Counted from the stretch's first letter, positions 7,377 through 13,827 are shown. The stretch is DNA of 64,000 nt from a virus (IMGVR_UViG_3300028610_000987:55626-119625); one strand, 5' to 3'. A program made the numbers and translations. The notes: generated from the letters alone by a model not told the origin.

Positions 7377-7745
7377 TTACATGCCAGCGGTTCCGATAAG
7401 CTCGCCCGGTGTCTTGATTATAGGACGACCCGAACTGATTTGGTCCCATAATCTCAGGTCCACTTTGCCGACATTATCGGCGTCGTCAACGTCCGAAAAC
7501 AACAGACAGCCGAAGTACCGATAATCGTTCGCCAGCCGTCTTTTCAGTGCTGCTTTAGCCCGATATTTCTTTGTTGCGAAGCTGCACATCCCATAAAGTG
7601 CGCTATGGAAAGGTCCGAGAACTTGGCACAACCACCCATTCTGTACTCGGACGTAGTTGTATCGGACTGTCTTTTTTCGGGCGCTCTTGAACTGGAGCAC
7701 TGTGTCCGATAATACGACTCGACCTGTCTGTCCCATAACTGCCAT
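7377..7745 (-). CDS. 122-residue basic phage protein in the repeat domain
   Basis: ATG at 7745 with GGGAG 6 bases upstream; the second Met (codon 4) lies in a TTATGGGAC word. The middle (about 60-80) is rich in Lys/Arg (KKYRAKAALKRRLAN), suggesting nucleic-acid contact. The C-terminal part is acidic then Gly/Pro-rich. No family recognised. Several repeat words are embedded in frame. Confidence 0.7.
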   Translation of the reverse strand: MAVMGQTGRVVLSDTVLQFKSARKKTVRYNYVRVQNGWLCQVLGPFHSALYGMCSFATKKYRAKAALKRRLANDYRYFGCLLFSDVDDADNVGKVDLRLWDQISSGRPIIKTPGELIGTAGM

Positions 7746-7765
7746 GATTGACTCCCGTCCTATAA

Positions 7766-8077
7766 TTATTCCGACAATCGCCTCGCGATTATCAGACGTT
7801 CCCGCTTGCTGAACTTCCGATAACGTAATCGGGCCACCAAGCTGTTGTTAGTCCCATAACGTGCGCTCGCCCACAGGCCGAGTCCGATAAATCCATAAAC
7901 TGCTACTTCAAAAGAATGCGCCATCAACCAGAGTCCGATAAAGATGATGATCGGAAATGCGACACATCCCATTATCCATCCGATAATAATTGTCTCGCCT
8001 CCGGGCGCTTGACTATCGGATTTAACGTCCGATATTTTGCCGCTTGCCACTAGGTCCGAATAGTCGATGAGTCCCAT
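7766..8077 (-). CDS. Two-pass membrane protein in the repeat domain
   Basis: 103 residues; the start codon is the ATG of a TTATGGGAC word, with AAAGGG upstream. Hydrophobic segments at about 28-50 and 56-75 predict two membrane helices. A strongly basic C-terminal tail (RLRYRKFSKRERLIIARR) should be cytoplasmic. First gene behind the promoter at 8106-8134. Function unknown. Confidence 0.7.
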   Translation of the reverse strand: MGLIDYSDLVASGKISDVKSDSQAPGGETIIIGWIMGCVAFPIIIFIGLWLMAHSFEVAVYGFIGLGLWASARYGTNNSLVARLRYRKFSKRERLIIARRLSE

Positions 8078-8105
8078 AATTTATTCCCTTTCGTGCTTAC
8101 ACTGA

Positions 8106-8134
8106 AGTATAGGATACCTGCGCCGGAATGTCGA
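8106..8134 (-). promoter_or_regulatory. Leftward sigma70-like promoter, unit 2
   Basis: TCGACA (8134-8129), 17 bases, TATACT (8111-8106), 29 bases before the membrane-protein start. A repeat word (GGTTATCGGC) abuts the -35 on its upstream side, as at 9564-9569. Confidence 0.65.
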
Positions 8135-8393
8135 GCCGATAACCTATAAATCCAAAAAACTTTCTTCGTCCTATAATGTGCCCTTTTCTGTCCTGCTGCC
8201 CCATGCGTGCATTATATGCCACGCCCAATAATCCTCACGCCCCATAACTTCGCCGCGCTACAAAACCGCGATTCTGAGCCCCAATCCGAATACTTATCGG
8301 CCACACATACGCACGCCAAACGATTACCGGCCACGTCCTATAATAACTCACGGCCCTACGGTCCGATAATGTTCTAATCGGCGCAAAAGAAAA
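8135..8393 (-). repeat. Paralogous spacer copy II
   Basis: About 260 bases without a gene between the unit-1 terminator and the unit-2 promoter. The end nearest the promoter (cgataacctataaatcc.. then ttcgtcctataa) resembles 9575-9612. The end nearest the terminator resembles 6893-7000. Contains about ten repeat-word variants. Confidence 0.55.
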
Positions 8394-8413
8394 GGGTCCG
8401 ATAATTCGGACCC
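8384..8413 (-). terminator. Rho-independent terminator built from the repeat word
   Basis: GGGTCCGA, loop ATTA, TCGGACCC, then TTTTCTTTT when read leftward; near-identical to the terminator at 7001-7026. It ends the unit started at 9569, 14 bases after the last stop codon. Confidence 0.8.
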
Positions 8414-8426
8414 AGTGTTATTCTAG

Positions 8427-8783
8427 TTATCGGTCCATCGGCGAGATGGGCTCATGGTCCGAAAACAATTCGAGATGCCGAACCGCGATCGGTCCGATAA
8501 TTTCTTCCCATCGTCGCTTCATGTCAGTTATCGGTCGTACCGGCTCACCGTTGAGCGCATCCAACATTCCGATAATCTCCCGTTTTTCGGTGTTATCCAA
8601 CGTCTGATAACATTCAATGGAAACCTTGTTTTGGTCCCAAAACCAATGTAGTTTCTGGACCATATGGAAACGTCCGATACCTTCCGGCTTCCTGCTGAGC
8701 CGATAATTGCCACTTGTTATCGGAGTACGAGAGTACGTCCGAATAATCGAAATCCCATGTGGAGAATAGTGAAAAACCAACAT
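8427..8783 (-). CDS. 118-residue phage protein in the repeat domain
   Basis: Start set at ATG 8783 behind GGAGCGATAAT; a longer frame to 8867 overlaps the previous gene and lacks a ribosome site. The protein has a beta-rich N-terminal half with aromatic residues (FHYSPHGISI) and a helical acidic C-terminus. Translated repeat words account for several PIT, IIG and IGP tripeptides. No domain recognised. Last gene of unit 1. Confidence 0.65.
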   Translation of the reverse strand: MLVFHYSPHGISIIRTYSRTPITSGNYRLSRKPEGIGRFHMVQKLHWFWDQNKVSIECYQTLDNTEKREIIGMLDALNGEPVRPITDMKRRWEEIIGPIAVRHLELFSDHEPISPMDR

Positions 8784-8784
8784 A

Positions 8785-9042
8785 TTATCGCTCCTTGATT
8801 GCCAGTTGTGCCGTCCGATAATTCGTATGTAAACGTCCGATAGTGATTCGGTTACGCACCGTATCATGTCCGATAAGCCGTATCGAACCGGATGTAAGTG
8901 TTACTGTAACGAAGCCATCTTGTTCCGATAACGTCCTGGCGAACAGCGTCCCATAACTCATCGCCATCTGGTCCGATAAGTTAGTCTCGTGCGCCTCTGG
9001 GCAATTATCGGTCGCCGGAATCGTGATCGTTGCACGTCCCAT
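8785..9042 (-). CDS. 85-residue phage protein in the repeat domain
   Basis: Start codon is the ATG in a TTATGGGAC word, with GGAGG exactly 5 bases upstream. Beta-rich and Thr-rich with no membrane segment; carries LSD and IGR repeat tripeptides. Function unknown. Second-last gene of unit 1, one base from the next start. Confidence 0.65.
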   Translation of the reverse strand: MGRATITIPATDNCPEAHETNLSDQMAMSYGTLFARTLSEQDGFVTVTLTSGSIRLIGHDTVRNRITIGRLHTNYRTAQLAIKER

Positions 9043-9053
9043 AATATCCTCCT

Positions 9054-9131
9054 TTAGAACCATAGTCCGAGAACTGTGATGATAATCGTGTGTCCGATAA
9101 CCATCATCCAGAATTGTTTTTCGCGTCCCAT
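9054..9131 (-). CDS. 25-residue membrane peptide
   Basis: ATG within a TTATGGGAC word behind GGAG. After Gly-Arg-Glu-Lys-Gln comes one hydrophobic helix (about 8-25). The start and spacing leave little doubt that it is translated. Likely a membrane-inserted micro-protein. Confidence 0.6.
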   Translation of the reverse strand: MGREKQFWMMVIGHTIIITVLGLWF

Positions 9132-9135
9132 AATA

Positions 9136-9405
9136 CTACTCCGTAAAGCACTGGAAAGAACAGTCCGGTAATCCTCGATACTGCGAATTCCGGAAATTGT
9201 TGGACCCATAACATCCGCATTGCCACCATCCTGCGATGGCTGAATTTCGGACCAAACCCTGTCCGCAATTAGGACACTTGCCCGTAGAAACGACCGATAT
9301 TGCCTCGGCTTTGCATTCGGCAAGGCGTTTTTTATCACACGTAAGGCACGTCCCAGAATAACGGCTTCTCACGCGCCCACAACGACATTTTAATCTGAGT
9401 CCCAT
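9136..9405 (-). CDS. Zinc-ribbon protein in the repeat domain
   Basis: 89 residues, ATG in a TTATGGGAC word behind AAAGGGATAAT. Cysteines occur as CRCG (6-8), CLTC (about 19-22), CPNCG (about 43-46) and CGC (about 62-64), enough for two zinc sites. Its start lies just after the stop of the 35-residue gene (TAATTATG). Function unknown. Confidence 0.65.
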   Translation of the reverse strand: MGLRLKCRCGRVRSRYSGTCLTCDKKRLAECKAEAISVVSTGKCPNCGQGLVRNSAIAGWWQCGCYGSNNFRNSQYRGLPDCSFQCFTE

Positions 9406-9407
9406 AA

Positions 9408-9515
9408 TTATCCCTTTCTGTGCCACTGTCCGGTAACATCGTACAGATCGGCTGCGGTCATCGGAAGTTTAGGTCCGAAAAAAAACTCTTTGATTGTCGT
9501 CAGCAAACGTCTCAT
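9408..9515 (-). CDS. 35-residue phage protein, first gene of unit 1
   Basis: ATG at 9515 behind AAGGGGATAATT, 26 bases after the promoter -10. Basic N-terminus, a FFFG segment, then an acidic helix. Uses the same ribosome-site layout as the next gene. No family recognised. Confidence 0.6.
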   Translation of the reverse strand: MRRLLTTIKEFFFGPKLPMTAADLYDVTGQWHRKG

Positions 9516-9540
9516 AATTATCCCCTTTTTGCTTCACTAC

Positions 9541-9569
9541 ATTATACGATTCAAAAACCAGGAAATCAA
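9541..9569 (-). promoter_or_regulatory. Leftward sigma70-like promoter, unit 1
   Basis: TTGATT (9569-9564), 17 bases, TATAAT (9546-9541). A GGTTATCGGGC repeat word precedes the -35, as at the unit-2 promoter. It drives five genes from 9515 to 8427. Confidence 0.75.
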
Positions 9570-9883
9570 GCCCGATAACCAACTATTACAAAATTCTTTT
9601 TTCGTCCTATAACTATGGCCATGGCTAGCCGTCAGCCCCGAAACGTCGTTATTACAGGGACCGTCTTATAAGTATTCACGTACACGACCACAGACCAAAC
9701 GATTACCCGGACCGTCCGATAATGCCCTCACGGCGGTCCGATAACTACTACTCTACTGCTGAACGTCTGATAACTAGATGAGAGAGAGAAGGTCTGATAA
9801 CTAGAACTGTCGCTGCGAGGTGTTGGTCTGATAACTACTGCTGCTTGGTAGTCCGATAACCTCACGATACTGGCAAACGCAAA
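9570..9883 (-). repeat. Paralogous spacer copy III
   Basis: About 310 bases with no gene I trust. It shares the order of blocks seen in copies I and II but carries an extra run at 9764-9840 in which GTCTGATAACTA recurs four times, separated by short GAGA-rich or GC-rich spacers. Frames here encode only repeat-derived peptides. Confidence 0.55.
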
Positions 9884-9901
9884 GGGCCGATAACTCGACC
9901 C
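9878..9901 (-). terminator. Degenerate repeat-word terminator
   Basis: GGGTCGA, loop GTTA, TCGGCCC, TTTGCG read leftward. It occupies the same position as the terminators at 7001 and 8384 but has one mismatch and a poor T tract, so it may leak. Confidence 0.45.
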
Positions 9902-9921
9902 CATTCGGCGCGTCGTCTTTG

Positions 9922-10179
9922 TTATAGGACGCAATGGAAAGCGTCCGATACTGCTATGCCGTACTGGCACGTCTCATAACTTGGCCAGTTTATCGGAAGT
10001 CTAGGAGCATGGTCGTAATTATCGGTCGTTTCTACGATGTCGGCGTCGATGTCCGATAACCATTTCAGAAAGTCTGATAACCAAATGGTTGGAATTACTG
10101 CATACTCGGACCACCACTTATCGGAACCGCAAACCTCTTCGGCGATCTTGGTCCGATATTTCACAAATGTCATTTGCAT
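9922..10179 (-). CDS. 85-residue phage protein in the repeat domain
   Basis: Start chosen at ATG 10179, one base after the lipoprotein stop; an alternative start lies 18 codons upstream in a TTATGGGA variant. Acidic and aromatic, with in-frame LSD and YRT words from the repeat. No domain recognised. Last gene of unit 3. Confidence 0.55.
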   Translation of the reverse strand: MQMTFVKYRTKIAEEVCGSDKWWSEYAVIPTIWLSDFLKWLSDIDADIVETTDNYDHAPRLPINWPSYETCQYGIAVSDAFHCVL

Positions 10180-10180
10180 G

Positions 10181-10342
10181 TTATTGGCCCATCCCATAAC
10201 AGTTGTTGTTATCGGAGCACACGAAGTGGCCACTGTTCGGTCCGATAACTCCGATGCCTTCGGCGGTCCGATAAAGTTTTAGGTCACATCCGGATGTTAG
10301 TCCGATAAGAGCCAGGATCACGAGTCGTCCGATAATCTTCAT
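10181..10342 (-). CDS. Small predicted lipoprotein
   Basis: 53 residues: basic MKIIGR start, hydrophobic segment, then a lipobox LTSGC with the modifiable Cys at 19, and a short Cys-containing mature part. The repeat word is translated at least five times here (IIG, LIG, YRT, IGV, IGP), even within the signal peptide. The ribosome site is weak (GCGAAGAA). Phage lipoproteins of this size often block superinfection or phage-receptor function; that role is inference. Confidence 0.6.
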   Translation of the reverse strand: MKIIGRLVILALIGLTSGCDLKLYRTAEGIGVIGPNSGHFVCSDNNNCYGMGQ

Positions 10343-10381
10343 TTCGATTCTTCGCTCGTTGCGAGGTTATGTCCGATAACT

Positions 10382-10501
10382 CTAGCCACCGATGGCTGCT
10401 TGAATTTCGGACGTTACATGAGAGAAGAGTCCCATAACTTTAGAAACAACGACCCAACCGATAGTGGCCGTCACTGCGAGTCCGATAAGTTTGGTGGTCA
10501 T
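10382..10501 (-). CDS. 39-residue membrane peptide, first gene of unit 3
   Basis: ATG at 10501 behind AAAGGC. One membrane helix (about 5-25) with two in-frame repeat words (LIG and VMG). Followed after 39 bases by the lipoprotein gene. Function unknown. Confidence 0.55.
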   Translation of the reverse strand: MTTKLIGLAVTATIGWVVVSKVMGLFSHVTSEIQAAIGG

Positions 10502-10542
10502 GGCTTTGCCTTTCGTTCGTTTGGTGTCTCTATCCTATCTAC

Positions 10543-10571
10543 ATGATAGCATTAGTTATACCGAATAGCAA
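10543..10571 (-). promoter_or_regulatory. Leftward sigma70-like promoter, unit 3
   Basis: TTGCTA (10571-10566), 17 bases, TATCAT (10548-10543), 42 bases before the first gene of unit 3. Weaker match than the unit-1 promoter. Confidence 0.5.
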
Positions 10572-10881
10572 GAGAAAAGGAAAAGAATCTTTTGGTCCGA
10601 TAACTCGCCTTGCTCGTCGAGCAAGCAAGGTCTGATAACAAGCTGATAGCATAGTCTGATAACAAAAGGAAGGTACTAGTCCGATAACGGAACTCGGTTG
10701 GGGGTCGCCCGGAAATATGGATAGGTCCGATAACTCGGGTGGGTCCGATAACCCATGGGGGTTTAGGCACAACAGGGTCAAAAAAGCCAGAGCCTACAAC
10801 TTTTCGTGTACATGATATCTAACCCAGAGCCCATTCGCTTTACCCCATACACTTTTTTCCCAAAAAAAATCGAAGACACTT
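10572..10881. other. Divergent intergenic region
   Basis: No gene seen. The left part (to 10751) carries seven repeat words, including exact copies at about 10595, 10679, 10723 and 10743. The right part is A/T-rich and leads into the first rightward promoter. It separates leftward unit 3 from the rightward block. Confidence 0.5.
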
Positions 10882-10910
10882 GGCACAAGCGATGCAGTTG
10901 CACGTATAAT
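10882..10910 (+). promoter_or_regulatory. Rightward sigma70-like promoter
   Basis: GGCACA (10882-10887), 17 bases, TATAAT (10905-10910), preceded by an A-tract. One of six promoters in this window with the same GGnACA-17-TATAAT plan and an ACG just before the -10. Confidence 0.75.
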
Positions 10911-10930
10911 GGAATAGAAGGAGAAATGAT

Positions 10931-11080
10931 ATGTTGACGAAGAAACAACGAGACGAGATTCGCAAAGGACTTGTTCATTGTGATTTAAGTCCCTTGGATG
11001 AGAGCGAACGTAACCTAGAAACTTGCCTCAACGATCTAGACGAGAAAGACATCATCATCAAGCAATTCGAAAATGAGTGA
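10931..11080 (+). CDS. 49-residue acidic helical protein
   Basis: ATG at 10931 behind GGAGAAATGAT, 21 bases after the -10. Charged, predicted entirely helical with a Leu-repeat character (LDESERNLETCLNDLDEKD). First gene of the rightward block, so likely expressed immediately after infection. Function unknown. Confidence 0.6.
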   Translation: MLTKKQRDEIRKGLVHCDLSPLDESERNLETCLNDLDEKDIIIKQFENE

Positions 11081-11156
11081 GGTAGACTCCCGCTCTTCCC
11101 CCCTCTCTTTCCTCCACCCCCCCGTATTATCGGCTAGAAAAAAATCGAAACGAAGT

Positions 11157-11206
11157 GGGACAAGGGTGTGTGTTTCACGTATAATAAGGTATCAGGAGTA
11201 CCTGAT
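11157..11206 (+). promoter_or_regulatory. Sigma70-like promoter with AGTA-loop leader hairpin
   Basis: GGGACA (11157-11162), 17 bases, TATAAT (11180-11185). A hairpin ATCAGG-AGTA-CCTGAT at 11191-11206 lies at the expected 5' end of the transcript. The promoter at 16234-16262 has the same arrangement with a different stem sequence. Confidence 0.7.
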
Positions 11207-11241
11207 CCCAGAGCTTCGCACGGTTTTTGAAAGAAACAGAT

Positions 11242-11355
11242 ATGAGTTTTTTTACTGCCTTACTATGCGGTGTGATTTGTACAGCGATAATAGCCTTTGT
11301 GGCGATCAAGTTCGTTGTCCCTTTCATGGATCATATTAGTAATCGACTAGTATGA
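11242..11355 (+). CDS. 37-residue membrane peptide
   Basis: ATG at 11242, weak AAAGAAA ribosome site. A single hydrophobic stretch (about 3-29) followed by a polar tail. First gene after the hairpin leader. Its stop codon is followed by a CTTTTTGCGTCCTGCT segment repeated at 14226. Function unknown. Confidence 0.55.
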   Translation: MSFFTALLCGVICTAIIAFVAIKFVVPFMDHISNRLV

Positions 11356-11360
11356 ACTCC

Positions 11361-11376
11361 CTTTTTGCGTCCTGCT
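11361..11376 (+). repeat. Direct repeat CTTTTTGCGTCCTGCT, copy 1
   Basis: An identical 16-base word recurs at 14226-14241. In both cases it begins just after a TGA stop codon and precedes the next ribosome site. May be an RNA processing or regulatory site. Confidence 0.45.
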
Positions 11377-11391
11377 CCCCTGGAGATCGTA

Positions 11392-11529
11392 ATGTCTATT
11401 TACTCGCCGTATCCGGACAACGAAAGAGACAAACAGATAAATAGAGAAGTCAACAGATTTGTTGCGCGGTGCTTGGCTATATCATTTGGTCTGCTTGTCA
11501 TCGTGTGTTTCGTTGCTGCAATAGTCTAA
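11392..11529 (+). CDS. 45-residue membrane protein
   Basis: ATG behind GGAG with 6-base spacing. Charged N-terminus (about 1-25) and one C-terminal membrane helix (about 27-45): a tail-anchored single-pass protein. Function unknown. Confidence 0.6.
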   Translation: MSIYSPYPDNERDKQINREVNRFVARCLAISFGLLVIVCFVAAIV

Positions 11530-11543
11530 AAGAAAGAAAAAAA

Positions 11544-11870
11544 ATGATCACCGTAACAAAATTAGCTGCACGAGAAATAAAGAAGATCATCGAAGAGAAG
11601 AACAGATCGACAGACCTGTATCTTCGCATTGGAGTCCTGGGTGGAGGTTGCAGCGGCTTCCGTTACTCTCTAGAACTGACAACGGAAAAGACAGACAACG
11701 ATGAGGTTTATCCTCAACACGGTATCGTGGTTATCTGTGATCCCAAGAGTCATCTGTATTTAGATGGCACAACGGTAGGCTTTAGTGACGAAGTCATGGG
11801 TCGTGGATTCGTGTTCAATAATCCTAACGCCACCAATCGTTGTGGATGCGGAAGCAGTTTTTCAGCTTAG
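11544..11870 (+). CDS. A-type iron-sulfur carrier protein (IscA/ErpA family)
   Basis: 108 residues, the normal family length. IscA/ErpA proteins bind Fe-S clusters and hand them to apo-enzymes. The three ligand cysteines are present: Cys36 in GGGCSGF, and Cys100 and Cys102 in the C-terminal CGCGSSF. I start at the ATG preceded by an A-rich leader with AAGAAAG; a longer frame overlaps the previous gene. A phage copy may keep host Fe-S supply running or mature a phage Fe-S enzyme, but no obvious client is in the window. Confidence 0.9.
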   Translation: MITVTKLAAREIKKIIEEKNRSTDLYLRIGVLGGGCSGFRYSLELTTEKTDNDEVYPQHGIVVICDPKSHLYLDGTTVGFSDEVMGRGFVFNNPNATNRCGCGSSFSA

Positions 11871-11878
11871 AGGAAAAA

Positions 11879-11911
11879 ATGACTCCATCTATTATTGAGC
11901 CAAAGGAATAG
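11879..11911 (+). CDS. Possible 10-residue leader peptide
   Basis: AGAGGAAAAA directly precedes an ATG opening ten codons that end in TAG, 4 bases before the next gene start and containing its AAGGA ribosome site. It could couple translation from the IscA-like gene to the next one. Low confidence as a protein. Confidence 0.3.
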   Translation: MTPSIIEPKE

Positions 11912-11915
11912 AAAA

Positions 11916-12212
11916 ATGTTTCAACCTACAACATACGTCAAGATCATCTGTGTCCTGCTTGTTATCAAAGGCATGTCTTTGTACTATGAGGACTTTATTG
12001 CCTTCACTGCCGACAACGAATATATGACCGAATGTATCATGCACGATCCGCTCACACCTGTCGATTATGAATTTTATTATCTCGATGAGGCGGTTTACGT
12101 CGTCACTTACGAAGGACGTACCCGATGGAACGGCGAAAAATGCAAAGAGCGTAAATGCGTGGATGTCACAGAATACAGGCGAGCTAAGGCTGTCGTTGGA
12201 GAACAGAAATGA
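11916..12212 (+). CDS. Membrane-anchored 98-residue protein
   Basis: ATG behind AAGGAATAG. One N-terminal hydrophobic segment (about 6-23) acts as anchor or uncleaved signal. The following acidic domain has a CxxxxC pair near the C-terminus (KCKERKC), suggesting an exported domain. ATGA-type overlap with the next gene. Function unknown. Confidence 0.65.
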   Translation: MFQPTTYVKIICVLLVIKGMSLYYEDFIAFTADNEYMTECIMHDPLTPVDYEFYYLDEAVYVVTYEGRTRWNGEKCKERKCVDVTEYRRAKAVVGEQK

Positions 12213-12658
12213 ATAGTTTGACCACGAAGGAATACGATACGATTACAAACAGGAATCTTTGTCCTGACTGCGGTGCTAAGAACCAATTTTTGGCTGGACC
12301 ATGTGGTGGTGGAAGTCAGAACATTATATGCGCCGTATGTCACATGAGATTCAACATCGGCCCTGGCTCTGGCGAACGCATCGGAAAAGAAGAACATGTC
12401 AAGCTTGATCCGATCGCTATTGATGAAGGAACCATGTCTTGGAGCAAACAAAATAGATTCGAGTACTTAACACATTCGTGTGGCGGAAGTCTTGATCTAC
12501 ACACGATTGATCATGATACATCAGCCTTGTTGTGTAGAAAGTGTGGAATGAGGCAGGTGTTTAAGGACCATCGAATCGTTGATATGGAAACCACTTCTTA
12601 CAAGACTCTTGCTTTTTTCGAGTATATCCGTGACAACAACCCTATTACTGGGAGATAG
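12209..12658 (+). CDS. Zinc-finger phage protein
   Basis: 149 residues. Two cysteine sets: CPDCG (about 18-21) with CAVC (about 41-44), and CGG (about 91) with CRKCG (about 109-112). These make two zinc ribbons, the second possibly Cys/His. No catalytic motif seen. Typical of phage proteins that bind nucleic acid or RNA polymerase, but unproven. Confidence 0.7.
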   Translation: MNSLTTKEYDTITNRNLCPDCGAKNQFLAGPCGGGSQNIICAVCHMRFNIGPGSGERIGKEEHVKLDPIAIDEGTMSWSKQNRFEYLTHSCGGSLDLHTIDHDTSALLCRKCGMRQVFKDHRIVDMETTSYKTLAFFEYIRDNNPITGR

Positions 12659-12660
12659 AA

Positions 12661-12978
12661 ATGAAAATAAGACACTGTGATCGATGTCACAAGGAAATTA
12701 AACCTGATGCTCCAGATGCGGTTCAGCATGAAGAAGATTTCTTCGTGATCAAAGTGGAGCACATGGCGAAGATCGGCAGTTGCGTGAGTTCATGGGAGAC
12801 GATCGAAATGGAAGTATGCAAAAAATGTGCTAAGCACGTACTTCCTGAAACCGAATTCAAGGGTCTTCCGTCAGAAGTGGTGGCAAAGCGGCAGGCAGAA
12901 GTGAGTGACATACCCCAATCACACGCCGCATCTTTTTTCAATGAGTCGGGAAAGATCACTAGAGGTGAAAAGCCATAA
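12661..12978 (+). CDS. Zinc-binding phage protein
   Basis: 105 residues. CDRCH at 6-9 and CKKC at about 58-61 frame a beta-rich core, the layout of a treble-clef or rubredoxin-like knuckle pair. The C-terminal 30 residues look disordered. Stop overlaps the next ATG (TAATGG). Function unknown. Confidence 0.7.
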   Translation: MKIRHCDRCHKEIKPDAPDAVQHEEDFFVIKVEHMAKIGSCVSSWETIEMEVCKKCAKHVLPETEFKGLPSEVVAKRQAEVSDIPQSHAASFFNESGKITRGEKP

Positions 12979-13190
12979 TGGCTAAAGACCTTAGACACTT
13001 CGATGTAGAAGACAAAGACTTGGGATTTGATCACATATGGGTTATCGTCAATGACAGCAATTTTGTACAGACTTCGTGTTGGTCTGAAATCTATCGCGAT
13101 TTATGGCTCAAAGAACATCCAACCCATGTGGCTATTCGATACGAGAAAACGAACCCGACCCCACCAGATTGTCTGGGAGAGGATCAGTAA
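12978..13190 (+). CDS. 70-residue phage protein
   Basis: Soluble, Trp- and aromatic-rich (four Trp), no recognised fold. Coupled on both sides by TAATG overlaps, so clearly part of the same translated chain. Function unknown. Confidence 0.65.
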   Translation: MAKDLRHFDVEDKDLGFDHIWVIVNDSNFVQTSCWSEIYRDLWLKEHPTHVAIRYEKTNPTPPDCLGEDQ

Positions 13191-13618
13191 TGGATGAGAA
13201 AATAACTGGATCACTTTTGAACGGGAACTTGATTGCGATGTATGTCCTGTTCCATGACGGCACAAAGCCATATAAGACACTGGCATTTACCCTAGACAAT
13301 TGCGATCTGATGAACGTGGATATCGACGATCGCGGAGAGCCTATGGGGGTAGAAATCATATACGTGGATTCTCCGACAGACAAAGGGTGTTTCATATTCG
13401 ACACCAATCACAGAGCGAAAAAAGAAGCAATCGTGCGACGGCTACTTGCTGCAATCACTCGTTTGACCATGATTCGTATGATGCAAGAGGCTCTGACTGA
13501 GGAAGTCAATATGTGTCTCAATGTGATCGTAGACAGCGGCATGTACTCAACGACCGATTTCAACATAGTAGACGGCAAATGCAAGGTAATCCAAAAGAAT
13601 CCGGAGGATGAGTCGTGA
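13190..13618 (+). CDS. 142-residue phage protein
   Basis: Starts at the ATG overlapping the previous TAA. N-terminal beta-rich part, then a basic segment (HRAKKEAIVRRLL, about 77-90) and a Met-rich helix, ending in a beta-rich acidic tail. No family recognised. Confidence 0.65.
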   Translation: MDEKITGSLLNGNLIAMYVLFHDGTKPYKTLAFTLDNCDLMNVDIDDRGEPMGVEIIYVDSPTDKGCFIFDTNHRAKKEAIVRRLLAAITRLTMIRMMQEALTEEVNMCLNVIVDSGMYSTTDFNIVDGKCKVIQKNPEDES

Positions 13619-13827
13619 GTTATTTTTGCCAAGTATGTGGAACAACAGACCTTAAACTGAAACACGTCAGAGTCTATCTGAACTGGTTCCCTAACTGCGG
13701 TGATGCGCCACAAATGGAATTGCTTGATCCAGATGAAAAAACGGATCATGGAGTAGTGTTGTGTTCTGGCTGCATCTGCTGTATGGCTGCGAAAGCGATG
13801 GAACAAGGTCTGGTAGCAGGGACTTAG
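13615..13827 (+). CDS. Zinc-knuckle phage protein
   Basis: 70 residues, GTG start overlapping the previous TGA (GTGA). CQVCG at 5-8 and CSGCICC near 50-56 give a four- to six-Cys site. Small, single-domain; function unknown. Confidence 0.65.
   Translation: MSYFCQVCGTTDLKLKHVRVYLNWFPNCGDAPQMELLDPDEKTDHGVVLCSGCICCMAAKAMEQGLVAGT

Larger units (their letters stand above)
6361..10760. repeat. Domain saturated with the 9-bp word GTCCGATAA / TTATCGGAC
   Basis: By hand count about 36 exact copies occur in 4.4 kb, plus a comparable number with one change (mostly TTATGGGAC, TTATAGGAC or TTATCAGAC when read leftward). Only three exact copies were noticed elsewhere (5551, 5828, 32341), and chance predicts roughly 0.5 per 64 kb. 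Most copies lie in one orientation, sense to the leftward genes; a minority are inverted, mainly between genes. In the gene-free part, exact or near copies at 6676, 6701, 6728, 6752, 6777, 6816, 6836 and 6859 are spaced close to 24 bp. Copies also occur inside coding sequence in all three frames (Leu-Ser-Asp, Tyr-Arg-Thr, Ile-Gly-Pro). Confidence 0.9.

Noticed and set aside
9728-9970. 80-codon leftward frame
   Set aside because: Spans the degenerate terminator and spacer III and is made of Ser/Tyr repeats from GTCTGATAACTA; not a gene.
6361-10760. CRISPR-like array
   Set aside because: The repeated unit is only 9 bp, spacing varies from about 15 to over 60 bp, units lie in genes and in both orientations, and no cas gene is present.
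11073-11339. 88-codon + strand frame overlapping two small genes
   Set aside because: Crosses a sigma70-like promoter and leader hairpin, and has Ser/Arg-rich random composition.
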